12,245 nt of DNA from JBDTCS01 sp039923455 (GTDB taxonomy: Bacteria > Bacteroidota > Ignavibacteria > Palsa-1295). Made by a program: the position numbers and the translations under genes. Below the pieces are notes generated by a model. That model was not told the DNA's origin. It saw only the letters and a list, made by a program, of their open reading frames with translations, and did not search any database. This document shows, one piece after another, positions 1 through 7,411 of this stretch (position 1 is its first letter; the number at the start of each line of letters is the position of its first letter). The stretch lies in the NCBI GenBank assembly GCA_039923455.1, contig JBDTCS010000220.1, forward strand, positions 1 to 12,245, written 5' to 3'.

Positions 1-2850
1 GATCGGACACTCTTCGATGAGTCGCACTTGGAGTATCTCACGCTTCTCCGTGGAATTTTCACAATTTTCCATAAGGTCGATCAAAACTACATCGAGTTCA
101 AAACCAATCACAGTTTGCTCGACAATGATGATCTGATCGAAAAGCTGGAATTGCTTTTGCAGCGACCGGAAGTTGCAAATGATTTGTCACGACGCTTTCG
201 GTTTATCATGATCGATGAATATCAAGACACCGATGAAACGCAGTATAAGATCGCGAAGTCGTTGACCAAGAATTTTGGGAAAGAAAACGTTTTGACTATT
301 GTCGGTGATCCGAAGCAATCGATCTATCGTTTCCGAAACGCAGAATCAGCGATTTTTTTCGATACCATCGAAGCTATCTTGCGACAACAGCTTCCCGAAT
401 CGCGCGTTCATGAACTAGATACGCTCTCCGAATCCGAACGTGAACAGCTTGGCAAGATTACACTCGCCGAAAGCTTCCGAATGGCCGAGCGTCCACTCGC
501 ATTCATCAACAAAGTGTTTGCCGAGATCATGTTGCCGAGTGAATCGCTTATCGCCGCTGATGAAGTGCCCTATCAGCCACTCATCGCAGCTCGCAAGACT
601 ATTCTCCAAGGCTCCGTCGAATGGCTTTTGCACACGAAGCCATCCGGGCCACGATCTAATTCAGCTTCGTCTTCAGAGCAAGAGGATGATGCGGAAGAGG
701 ATGACGACGAATCGATCGGTGACGGCTCGGAACATTGCGAGATGGCACTGATCGCCGAGAAGATTCAGGAGATCATCGAGAATCCCGAACACCGCTACGA
801 TATAGAGACAAAAGCAGGCATCATCCCCCCAAGTTATGGGGACATCGCAATTTTGATCCGATCTCGAACGCATTTAAATCAGCTCGAACGCTCGCTTCGA
901 TTGCGCAATATCCCATTCATCGTTTCGAGTGGCGTAGGATACTATACACAACAGGAGGTAATCGACGTAACGTGCTACCTTCGGTTTCTCTTGCAACCGA
1001 TGGATGATGTTTCTCTGCTCGGGGTTCTTCGTTCACCATTCTTTTCGATCTCGGATACCGCACTCTATCAACTTGCCTATCGAACTCGTAATCAAAAATC
1101 CGAAAGCACAAAAGCGCGAGCAAGTTTTTGGAACAGGCTCCAGACCTATATCACTTCGGAGGTTGATTTGGGACCTGAAGGTGAGCGGCTTCAGCGCGCC
1201 CTATCGCAACTTGAACGAAATTTACTGCTCGCGGGACGTGCACCGACAGCGACGCTGATCGAAAGGATCTATCGTGAGACTGGTATTCTGGCAACCTACA
1301 ACGTGCTTGATTCCAGTCCTCAACGCAGCGCAAATCTGGAGAAGCTACTCACACTTGCGCGTGAAAGTGACGCCTCGGGGTTCACGACGATCTACGACTT
1401 TGTAGAGCGAATTAATTTTCTAACGCTGCAGAAAGATAAAGAGGCCCAAGCAACCGTGAGTTCGACGAATGTCGTTGAGATCATGACGATTCACGGTTCT
1501 AAAGGCTTGGAATTTCCGATCATCTTTGTCACAGATCTCGGAGCACAGCTAGGTGGAGAAAACCACAATTCGATTGATAAGCATTACGGGCTAAGCTTCA
1601 AGTTCAAAGATGGACGGAAGGATGACCCGGTTATTCTGAAATTCATCAAAGAGCGCGACAAAGCGAACGACAGAGCTGAATCGAAAAGACTGCTCTATGT
1701 GGCGCTGACGAGAGCGAAGGATCATCTATTTCTTTCGGGCTCTTTGAAAGAGAATGTGCAAGGGGTAGTGACAGCAGAGAAAAGCTCATTCCTGAATTCT
1801 CTCATATTGGATGAATGGGAGAACTTGAAGTCAATCGAAACAGCTGGAATTGGTTTTGTCGGTGGATTCGATCGCTATGACGCAGAGACGCAGCTCGTAA
1901 CCAATCAGTCAGCGATCTTTACTATGCCGGTCACTCGCAAGCAGCAACGTGCGCTGCCGGAAGAGCTTGTTCCAATTGCACAAGAGCGGGAAGAAGTGTG
2001 GCCTAGTTATCTCGCACCGATTATCCCGCCTGCTGCTTCTGACAGATTCAGTCCGACTCAGCTACTCACCTATCGTCAATGCCCGACGAAGCACTATCTT
2101 AAGTTTGTGCTCGGACTTCCGGAGGAGCCAAAGCTGGCTCAAGATTACGAAGTAGAAGTGGACGCCGAGCGCATCCGCGGTTCGCTCTTGGGCGAAATTA
2201 TTCACCGAATCTTGGAAAAGGTCGATGACCTATCGCACGAGGGTAAATTGGACGAGACGCGTTTTGTAAAAGCACTCGACGAAACGTGCCTCTCGTATGG
2301 AGTTAGTTCGGAGGCCGAGATGACGAAGTACCGCGATCGTGCACGAAGAGATGTTGGCCGCTTCATTACCTCCGACTATGGGAACGAGGTGCTACGTGCC
2401 GAAAAGCATTTTACCGAACTCGAAGTGCAGACTCTACTCGGTGACCGCAATCGACTCTTTGGAATTCTGGATCGCCTGTACAAAGACTACGACGGTGTGT
2501 GGCATATTCTCGATTACAAGACCGAGTGGCACGATAAATCCCGACACCAACTCAAGACCGATCAGTACGCGTTTCAGTTGAAGGTCTATGCCTTCATGAT
2601 CTCCTTGCTCTATCCTGAGGCCGAGACGATTCGAGCAACGATACTCTACACGCAAACCGGTGAGCAGGAAAATTATTCGTTCGATCGTTCTTCACTCGCA
2701 TCGATCCAAGAAGAGTGCGAAACAATCATGGGATCAATTCACCGAGATAGTGAAATAAAGGATCTCCGCCAGCTGACGCGCAACTTGGAGCACTGCTCCG
2801 AATGCTCCTTCTTCAACAAAGCAGCGAACCGGTGCATTGTGTTGGTATAG
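1..2850 (+). CDS. addA: AddA/RecB-like UvrD-family helicase with C-terminal PD-(D/E)XK nuclease, 5'-truncated
   Basis: The reading frame is open from base 1, so the gene starts upstream of the window and the Walker A motif is missing. What remains (about 949 codons) has the later superfamily 1A helicase motifs in order: DEYQDTD (motif II, bases 214-234), GDPKQSIYRFR (III, near 304), a motif IV-like SFR (near 475), TIHGSKGLEFP (V, near 1486) and LLYVALTRA (VI, near 1690). The last 270 residues look like a RecB-family nuclease: GxxDR (near 2461), DYKT (near 2512) and a Q-x3-Y helix (near 2575). Such proteins process double-strand breaks for recombination, in the cytoplasm, usually with an AddB partner. 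None is visible here, but it could lie upstream. A Cys at 2080 plus C-x2-C-x9-C at 2794-2835 resembles an iron-sulfur nuclease signature. Naming it AddA rather than another UvrD/nuclease fusion is inference; the helicase-nuclease call is firm. Confidence 0.88.
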   Translation, partial: DRTLFDESHLEYLTLLRGIFTIFHKVDQNYIEFKTNHSLLDNDDLIEKLELLLQRPEVANDLSRRFRFIMIDEYQDTDETQYKIAKSLTKNFGKENVLTIVGDPKQSIYRFRNAESAIFFDTIEAILRQQLPESRVHELDTLSESEREQLGKITLAESFRMAERPLAFINKVFAEIMLPSESLIAADEVPYQPLIAARKTILQGSVEWLLHTKPSGPRSNSASSSEQEDDAEEDDDESIGDGSEHCEMALIAEKIQEIIENPEHRYDIETKAGIIPPSYGDIAILIRSRTHLNQLERSLRLRNIPFIVSSGVGYYTQQEVIDVTCYLRFLLQPMDDVSLLGVLRSPFFSISDTALYQLAYRTRNQKSESTKARASFWNRLQTYITSEVDLGPEGERLQRALSQLERNLLLAGRAPTATLIERIYRETGILATYNVLDSSPQRSANLEKLLTLARESDASGFTTIYDFVERINFLTLQKDKEAQATVSSTNVVEIMTIHGSKGLEFPIIFVTDLGAQLGGENHNSIDKHYGLSFKFKDGRKDDPVILKFIKERDKANDRAESKRLLYVALTRAKDHLFLSGSLKENVQGVVTAEKSSFLNSLILDEWENLKSIETAGIGFVGGFDRYDAETQLVTNQSAIFTMPVTRKQQRALPEELVPIAQEREEVWPSYLAPIIPPAASDRFSPTQLLTYRQCPTKHYLKFVLGLPEEPKLAQDYEVEVDAERIRGSLLGEIIHRILEKVDDLSHEGKLDETRFVKALDETCLSYGVSSEAEMTKYRDRARRDVGRFITSDYGNEVLRAEKHFTELEVQTLLGDRNRLFGILDRLYKDYDGVWHILDYKTEWHDKSRHQLKTDQYAFQLKVYAFMISLLYPEAETIRATILYTQTGEQENYSFDRSSLASIQEECETIMGSIHRDSEIKDLRQLTRNLEHCSECSFFNKAANRCIVLV

Positions 2851-2863
2851 ACTTGCTACGGTG

Positions 2864-3577
2864 TTAGAACCCGAACGAAATTCCGGTTAAATATCCGAGT
2901 TCATTCAGCGATCGAAGTGCCGGACCATTGTAGGTGTCGGCTACATTTGTCAATGGACCGATCGACGGAAATCCCCAGTAGCGTAGCGTGAGTGTGAGCC
3001 CGAGATCACGCTTACCATCCGTCCAAAGCGTATAGCGTGCTCGCGTAAGGACCGAAATGAAAACGGCATCCCAGCTTTGCGTAGCGTTGTAACTTGTCGT
3101 GGAGGTCTCGCCAACTTTCTGAACATCCGCTCGTGCTCCGCCAAGTCCAAAGCCTGCTCCTGCTCCCACGGCAAGTCTAAAACCGGATTCGCTGATCAGC
3201 GTGCGCACGAGTTCAAGGCCAAGCGTCGTCATCGAAAGCCGCTCAGAAATTCTTGAATCAAATGCGACGGGATCGGTGGTTGGATACGCCCAGAGTCCCA
3301 CTCTGTCCCGCGTCTCACCGACCGTTTCAAGAAAAAGCGAGACTGATTGCACACCATCTGTCCAAGCCGCATACTGCACTCGGCCGATAAATGGTGCGGT
3401 ATAGAATCCCGGATTCGAAACATCTCTCACAAACGAATTCTGTCCATCAATAGCAATCGAGACCGCAATCTCATGCGGAGTATGCTGCGCAAGACCGATG
3501 CTCGTCGATGTGGCCAAGAGCAACGGTACAAATATCACGCGACAGAGCGACTGGAGACGAGAACTCCGAGACAACAT
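2864..3577 (-). CDS. secreted, probably outer-membrane beta-barrel protein of unknown function
   Basis: No family is recognised. From the ATG at 3577 the product is 237 residues, with a clear Sec signal peptide: an Arg-containing N-terminus, a hydrophobic stretch (VIFVPLLLATSTSIGLA) and a likely cut after the Ala-Gln near residue 31. The mature part alternates polar and hydrophobic residues, is rich in Gly and aromatics (for example YTLWTDG and LRYWGF), and ends in Gly-Phe-Gly-Phe. A terminal Phe is typical of outer-membrane barrels, so a small 8-10 strand porin-like barrel is inferred. An in-frame ATG nine codons upstream (3604) would give 246 residues. It lies inside the 3' arm of the hairpin at 3598-3629, which argues for 3577. 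The gene sits downstream of sdhA behind that hairpin and ends 13 bases from the converging addA-like gene. There is no sequence link to sdh function. Confidence 0.72.
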   Translation of the reverse strand: MLSRSSRLQSLCRVIFVPLLLATSTSIGLAQHTPHEIAVSIAIDGQNSFVRDVSNPGFYTAPFIGRVQYAAWTDGVQSVSLFLETVGETRDRVGLWAYPTTDPVAFDSRISERLSMTTLGLELVRTLISESGFRLAVGAGAGFGLGGARADVQKVGETSTTSYNATQSWDAVFISVLTRARYTLWTDGKRDLGLTLTLRYWGFPSIGPLTNVADTYNGPALRSLNELGYLTGISFGF

Positions 3578-3597
3578 TATCACAATTGTTATGAAGA

Positions 3598-3629
3598 AGA
3601 GCATGAACAGCTTTGGCCGTCCATGCTCT
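3598..3629 (-). terminator. intrinsic-terminator-like hairpin after sdhA
   Basis: Read on the minus strand, AGAGCATGGACGGC pairs with GCTGTTCATGCTCT around a CAAA loop, giving a 14-bp stem with two G-U pairs. It begins 27 bases after the sdhA stop. A run of five A precedes it and a moderately U-rich tail (TCTTCAT) follows. On the plus strand the two wobbles become A-C mismatches, but that strand has the better T-run (3631-3635), so the element might also stop antisense or addA readthrough. The stem is seen directly; termination is inferred. Confidence 0.65.
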
Positions 3630-3656
3630 CTTTTTGATTCTGAACCTCTTGCGATC

Positions 3657-5414
3657 TCAATAGACTCGCTTCTTCGGTTGATAGCGTGTGATGTTCACAC
3701 CCTTGTAATCAATCCGCGGCTTTCCATCATTACCTTTGAATGCAAAAGTATGCTTGAGCCACTCTACATCATTGCGATCCGGGAAATCTTCGCGTGAATG
3801 CGCACCGCGAGATTCCGTGCGATTTAGTGCTCCGACAACTACGACCTCAGCAGTGTCGAGTAAATTTCCAAGCTCGATGGCTTCTAAAAGATCTGTGTTG
3901 AATTGGCTTCCTTTGTCGTCAATGACTACAGATTTAAAGCGTTCTTTTAACTCGTAGATCTTGTTCAGCGCACGTGTGAGTCCCACTCCGGTACGGAAAA
4001 TTCCGCAGTCATCCATCATCGTCTGCTGCAACTCGGATCGCATCGGAGCGGGCTTTTGCCCCGTCTTTCGAGATTTGATGGCATCGATCGTCGCACGCGT
4101 CCAGTCTCCAGATGTTTGTGTATCCTTCGGTTCGGGAGCATCCTTCAAAAATTCAACGATCGCCTTGCCACCGCGGCGTCCAAAGACGATGAGATCAAGT
4201 AACGAATTTGTACCCAACCGATTCGCTCCGTGCACACTCACGCAAGCGCACTCACCGGCCGCATAAAAGCCTTGAACGATACCGCCGTGTGTATCAGATA
4301 GTACTCGACCGTTGATATCGGTCGGAATTCCACCCATCGCATAATGCGCTGTTGGCTGGATCGGCACCCCCTCCTTCGTCGGCTCAACGCCAAGATAGGT
4401 CCTCGCAAAGCCGGTAATCTCCGGTAACTTTTCGTTGATGATGCGAGGATCGAGATGCGTTAGATCCAGCGTGACGTAACTCGTACCGTCCGATCCTTTG
4501 ATACCACGTCCCTCCAAAATTTCAGTGATGATCGCTCGGCTCACCATGTCGCGAGGAGCAAGATCTTTCACGGTCGGAGCATACCGCTCCATAAATCGCT
4601 CGCCATCTTTATTTCGAAGTATACCACCTTCACCTCGAGCAGCTTCGCTAACAAGAATACCGAGTTTCCATAATCCGGTCGGATGGAATTGCATGAACTC
4701 CATATCCTCGAGCGGAATACCGGCATTGTACGATAGAATGAATCCGTCTCCTGTGCCGACGTGTGCGTTCGAAGTGATACGCCAGATGCGTCCATCACCA
4801 CCGGTGGCGAACATCACTGCTTTTGCAAGAAACTTGTGTATCTCACCGGTTAGGATCTCGATGGCGATAACACCTGAACAAACTCCATCCTCTACGATCA
4901 ACTCCGTAACGAAGAATTCGCTGTAGAACTTCACTTTGTTCTTTATGCAATTCTCGTATAGTGTGTGGAGCATGACGTGCCCCGTACGATCGGCAGAGTA
5001 GCATGCGCGCTTTACTGGTACGCGTTTGCTGTCGGGATCATTTCGATCGAGCGGCCTCGTATGTCCACCAAACGGACGCTGCGCGATCTTGCCTTCTTTC
5101 GTGCGACTGAAAGGCATTCCCATGTGCTCCAGCTCGACAATCGCTCGCGGAGCATCGTTGCACATCACCTCGATCGCATCTTGGTCGCCGAGATAATCGG
5201 AGCCTTTCACCGTATCGAAAGCGTGCCATTCTGGATTATCTTCTTCCAAATTTCCGAGTGCTGCGCAAACTCCGCCCTGGGCTGCACCCGTGTGCGAGCG
5301 CAACGGATGCACTTTTGTGAGCACTGCACACGAAAAATGCGAAGGTATCTCGACCGCCGCGCGCAATCCGGCACCACCTGCTCCTACTATAATTACGTCG
5401 TAATGATGAGTCAT
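3657..5414 (-). CDS. sdhA: succinate dehydrogenase flavoprotein subunit
   Basis: This is the catalytic subunit of complex II. It oxidises succinate to fumarate with covalently bound FAD, facing the cytoplasm, and links the TCA cycle to the quinone pool. The 585-residue length is nearly that of E. coli SdhA (588). The FAD dinucleotide-binding motif GAGGAG is at residues 11-16. The RSHTGAAQGG motif places the FAD-linking His at 41. Substrate-site residues are intact: His244 in FHPTG, Arg288 in LAPRDM, His357 in TAHYAMGG and Arg399 in GANRLGTNS. The C-terminus (KKRVY) matches the family ending. It follows sdhD by 42 bases and is the last sdh gene. No sdhB follows; a hairpin and an unrelated secreted-protein gene come next. 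Fumarate reductase is a less likely alternative, given the two short haem-type anchor subunits. Confidence 0.97.
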   Translation of the reverse strand: MTHHYDVIIVGAGGAGLRAAVEIPSHFSCAVLTKVHPLRSHTGAAQGGVCAALGNLEEDNPEWHAFDTVKGSDYLGDQDAIEVMCNDAPRAIVELEHMGMPFSRTKEGKIAQRPFGGHTRPLDRNDPDSKRVPVKRACYSADRTGHVMLHTLYENCIKNKVKFYSEFFVTELIVEDGVCSGVIAIEILTGEIHKFLAKAVMFATGGDGRIWRITSNAHVGTGDGFILSYNAGIPLEDMEFMQFHPTGLWKLGILVSEAARGEGGILRNKDGERFMERYAPTVKDLAPRDMVSRAIITEILEGRGIKGSDGTSYVTLDLTHLDPRIINEKLPEITGFARTYLGVEPTKEGVPIQPTAHYAMGGIPTDINGRVLSDTHGGIVQGFYAAGECACVSVHGANRLGTNSLLDLIVFGRRGGKAIVEFLKDAPEPKDTQTSGDWTRATIDAIKSRKTGQKPAPMRSELQQTMMDDCGIFRTGVGLTRALNKIYELKERFKSVVIDDKGSQFNTDLLEAIELGNLLDTAEVVVVGALNRTESRGAHSREDFPDRNDVEWLKHTFAFKGNDGKPRIDYKGVNITRYQPKKRVY

Positions 5415-5430
5415 AAATCTAACATTCTGT

Positions 5431-5445
5431 TCTGATGCAATCAGA
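5431..5445. repeat. small inverted repeat between sdhD and sdhA
   Basis: TCTGAT-GCA-ATCAGA forms a 6-bp stem with a 3-base loop in the 42-base gap between sdhD and sdhA, 17 bases before the sdhA start codon. It could be a weak intercistronic hairpin that affects mRNA stability or sdhA translation. There is no U-run, so it is not a terminator. It may be chance. Confidence 0.3.
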
Positions 5446-5456
5446 GATTATGTGGT

Positions 5457-5876
5457 TCAGGGTTTGTTCGGATCGAAGGTGAGCATCGTATTCCATCCGA
5501 TGCCGACAAAGATGATACCCGCAATGAGTATGGTGCCAAAGATCGTCATCGTCAACCACTTCGGAAATTTGAAATCGCGCACGACATTATAGACACCCTG
5601 TAGCCCATGATACATTCCTATCGTGATAAAGGCGAGATAGAGTCCTTTAAAGATTGGCATGGATAGTCGCTCTCCGGTTGCGCCGTAATCATGCCCACTG
5701 ACGGGATTATAGTGCATCAGAATATAATGCCCAACGGTAAGCACTACCAGTGCAAGACCGGTGATGCGTTGCCACATCCAAGCGCTCGCACCGGACTTAC
5801 GTGTGAATGCATAACTCCGGAGATGCTTGACGGCTTCTTCACCCGCCATGCTTTCCAATTTTTCGATCTCTGCCAT
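5457..5876 (-). CDS. sdhD: succinate dehydrogenase membrane anchor subunit SdhD-like
   Basis: This is a 139-residue inner-membrane anchor of complex II that helps bind haem b and quinone. A soluble N-terminus (about 30 residues) is followed by WQRITG at residues 35-40 and three hydrophobic segments at roughly 38-56, 78-98 and 108-130. The block HGLQGVYNVVRDF (residues 90-102) lines up without gaps with the E. coli SdhD haem/quinone block. His90 takes the place of haem ligand His71 and Asp101 of Asp82. Phe102 stands where E. coli has the quinone-site Tyr83. The gene lies between sdhC and sdhA on the same strand, 58 bases after sdhC. The ATG at 5876 is the only sensible start; no Shine-Dalgarno is visible. 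The C versus D assignment rests on motif resemblance and order; the anchor-subunit call is secure. Confidence 0.88.
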   Translation of the reverse strand: MAEIEKLESMAGEEAVKHLRSYAFTRKSGASAWMWQRITGLALVVLTVGHYILMHYNPVSGHDYGATGERLSMPIFKGLYLAFITIGMYHGLQGVYNVVRDFKFPKWLTMTIFGTILIAGIIFVGIGWNTMLTFDPNKP

Positions 5877-5934
5877 AAACTTAGAAATAAAGAAACTTCT
5901 TAAAAATTGTTTGCGCGTTAGTTGGGGTTAGGTA

Positions 5935-6342
5935 TCAGTGGGTGAATATGTCATTCTGGAAAATCAGAAAGAACATTCCGACCACAATCGCGATGCCTAC
6001 AATGTAGACGAATGCGAGAAGCTTCTTCTGATATTTCGCGCCATCACCAAGATCAACGACAGCGATACGAATACCGTTAAAAGCATGGAACATCACCAAC
6101 AATCCGAGCAACCACTCCGCAACCTTAAACGGAGGTGCCGAGAAAGTCTGCATCTCCTCGTTAAAGGCTGCGCGTCCTTTGGTGAGCGATGTCAACGCCC
6201 AGATGTGCACGAAAAGATATACAACGAGTCCAATGCCCGTTATGCGGTGTAGAAGAAAGGCCCACGAGCCGACATACCGCTTATAGGCAAGCATGATACG
6301 CGACCAAGCGCTGATGGGTTCTCGATTTGGATAGTAAGCCAT
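5935..6342 (-). CDS. sdhC: succinate dehydrogenase cytochrome b556 subunit SdhC-like
   Basis: This is the first gene of the sdh cluster and the second membrane anchor of complex II. From the ATG at 6342 the product is 135 residues. An upstream in-frame TTG at 6360 would add six residues but is less likely than the ATG. Three membrane segments are visible at about residues 27-50, 75-97 and 109-130. HRITG (32-36) matches the HR-[ST]-G quinone-side motif of SdhC. FHAFNGIRIAVVDLG (85-99) aligns with the E. coli SdhC haem block, with His86 in the position of ligand His84 and the GIR and D-x-G residues kept. With His90 of the adjacent SdhD, a bis-His b haem is expected. A TAACTTTG promoter candidate lies about 58 bases upstream of the ATG. 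Confidence 0.88.
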   Translation of the reverse strand: MAYYPNREPISAWSRIMLAYKRYVGSWAFLLHRITGIGLVVYLFVHIWALTSLTKGRAAFNEEMQTFSAPPFKVAEWLLGLLVMFHAFNGIRIAVVDLGDGAKYQKKLLAFVYIVGIAIVVGMFFLIFQNDIFTH

Positions 6343-6399
6343 AGAAAAGATAAGTACCAATTCGCACTCTTATGCGGTGCTGCTTCCGTAAAATCTATG

Positions 6400-6434
6400 C
6401 AAAGTTACGAAGAGCGGGTGGGTAATTTAGCAAA
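6400..6434 (-). promoter_or_regulatory. candidate Bacteroidota-type promoter for sdhCDA
   Basis: On the minus strand a TTTG (6434-6431) is followed after 23 bases by TAACTTTG (6407-6400). This fits the Bacteroidota primary-sigma pattern of TTTG near -33 and TAnnTTTG near -7, with a slightly long spacer. It would give a 5' leader of roughly 50 bases before the sdhC ATG at 6342. It lies in the only sizeable gap between ftsX and sdhC, which is where an sdh promoter should be. The motif is seen; function is inferred. Confidence 0.45.
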
Positions 6435-6465
6435 ACCGACTTCAGCAACCGTTTCTAAGGGGAAT

Positions 6466-7341
6466 TCAGGCCTTCCTGAGGGTTCGAATCACACGCCAAG
6501 CAGCGAATCCGCTAGTCAAACTTCCCAGCGCCAAACCACCCAATAAGCTCAACAAAATGAATACTATTAGATCCGTGGAAGTCGTGAGATGCAACGCAAG
6601 ATCGGGTGATATTTTCGCGAGTGCAAATTTCCCCAAAAGTAGAAACAATCCCGCACCTATTCCCCCACCGAGAAATCCTGCGGTGCCACCTTCTATAATG
6701 TAAGGAGTATAGAGTGCCGATGAGCTTGCGCCCAGCAACCGCATGACTCGAAGTGTTTCGTGACGGGATTGGATCGCAAGGCGGGTAGTGCTGGCGACGA
6801 AACCTATCGCTGATAGTACGAGCATACCACCGACGAATAGCGTGAGACGCTGCAATACATCCTCTCGCTCTTCCAGCATACGGAGCGCAGCGGGATCGTA
6901 TCGAACTTCAGCCACACCGTCCAAGCCACTCAGCTGCTTCTTTAGCGTGAGCGCCTCATCACTCGAGGCTCCGTTCAAAAGTATACGAAGACTCGCAGGG
7001 AGAGGATTGAACCCAAGTACTGCGACCACATTTTCACCGGAAGCTTTATCATAGGTCTCCAACGCTTGCTCGCGAGAGATGAATACTGATTTCTTTATCT
7101 CCGGATGCTTTGCGAGGATTTGACCTGCGAGTTGATGGGCTTCGGATGTCGAGAGGTGTGTTGCGAAATACGCTTCGAGCTCGACATGCGATCGAAGTTC
7201 ATCCAACGCACTTCGAGCTTTGTTGCTCAAATGCCACATTCCCCCGCCAAATCCGATCGCAAGTGCAACCGCAAAGGCTGTCATCACGCTCATCAGAGGT
7301 GTGCGGCGGATGGCTCGTGTGGCTTCGGTTAGGATCAGCAT
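6466..7341 (-). CDS. ftsX: cell division permease-like protein FtsX
   Basis: FtsX is the membrane partner of the FtsE ATPase. The complex sits at the division septum and activates peptidoglycan hydrolases. The 291-residue product has the family topology: a first membrane helix at about residues 17-37, a periplasmic domain at about 40-165, then three helices near 167-190, 215-242 and 256-282. The hallmark motif N-V-V-A-V-L-G-F-N-P-L-P-A-S-L lies in the periplasmic domain at about residues 103-117. The C-terminal FtsX/MacB permease region includes LRVMRLLGAS and a final AAWRVIRTL. It is the last gene of the minus-strand group and starts 70 bases after surE. No ftsE is adjacent, unlike the usual ftsE-ftsX pair. 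No Shine-Dalgarno is seen before the ATG. Confidence 0.93.
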   Translation of the reverse strand: MLILTEATRAIRRTPLMSVMTAFAVALAIGFGGGMWHLSNKARSALDELRSHVELEAYFATHLSTSEAHQLAGQILAKHPEIKKSVFISREQALETYDKASGENVVAVLGFNPLPASLRILLNGASSDEALTLKKQLSGLDGVAEVRYDPAALRMLEEREDVLQRLTLFVGGMLVLSAIGFVASTTRLAIQSRHETLRVMRLLGASSSALYTPYIIEGGTAGFLGGGIGAGLFLLLGKFALAKISPDLALHLTTSTDLIVFILLSLLGGLALGSLTSGFAAWRVIRTLRKA

Positions 7342-7411
7342 ACTAGTTCGAGTGCGGCGTTGACTTTACTGTTGTGTAAGATTATTTGAATTGGATGCTT
7401 CCTTCGCTGCA

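Noticed and set aside
4498..5435. Long plus-strand open frames (142 and 156 codons) opposite sdhA
   Set aside because: They are antisense shadows of the well-supported sdhA coding sequence, have no recognisable domains and read as low-quality protein.
6466..6479. TCAGG-CCTT-CCTGA inverted repeat over the ftsX stop codon
   Set aside because: The stem is only 5 bp and no U-run follows on the minus strand, so it is not a convincing terminator.
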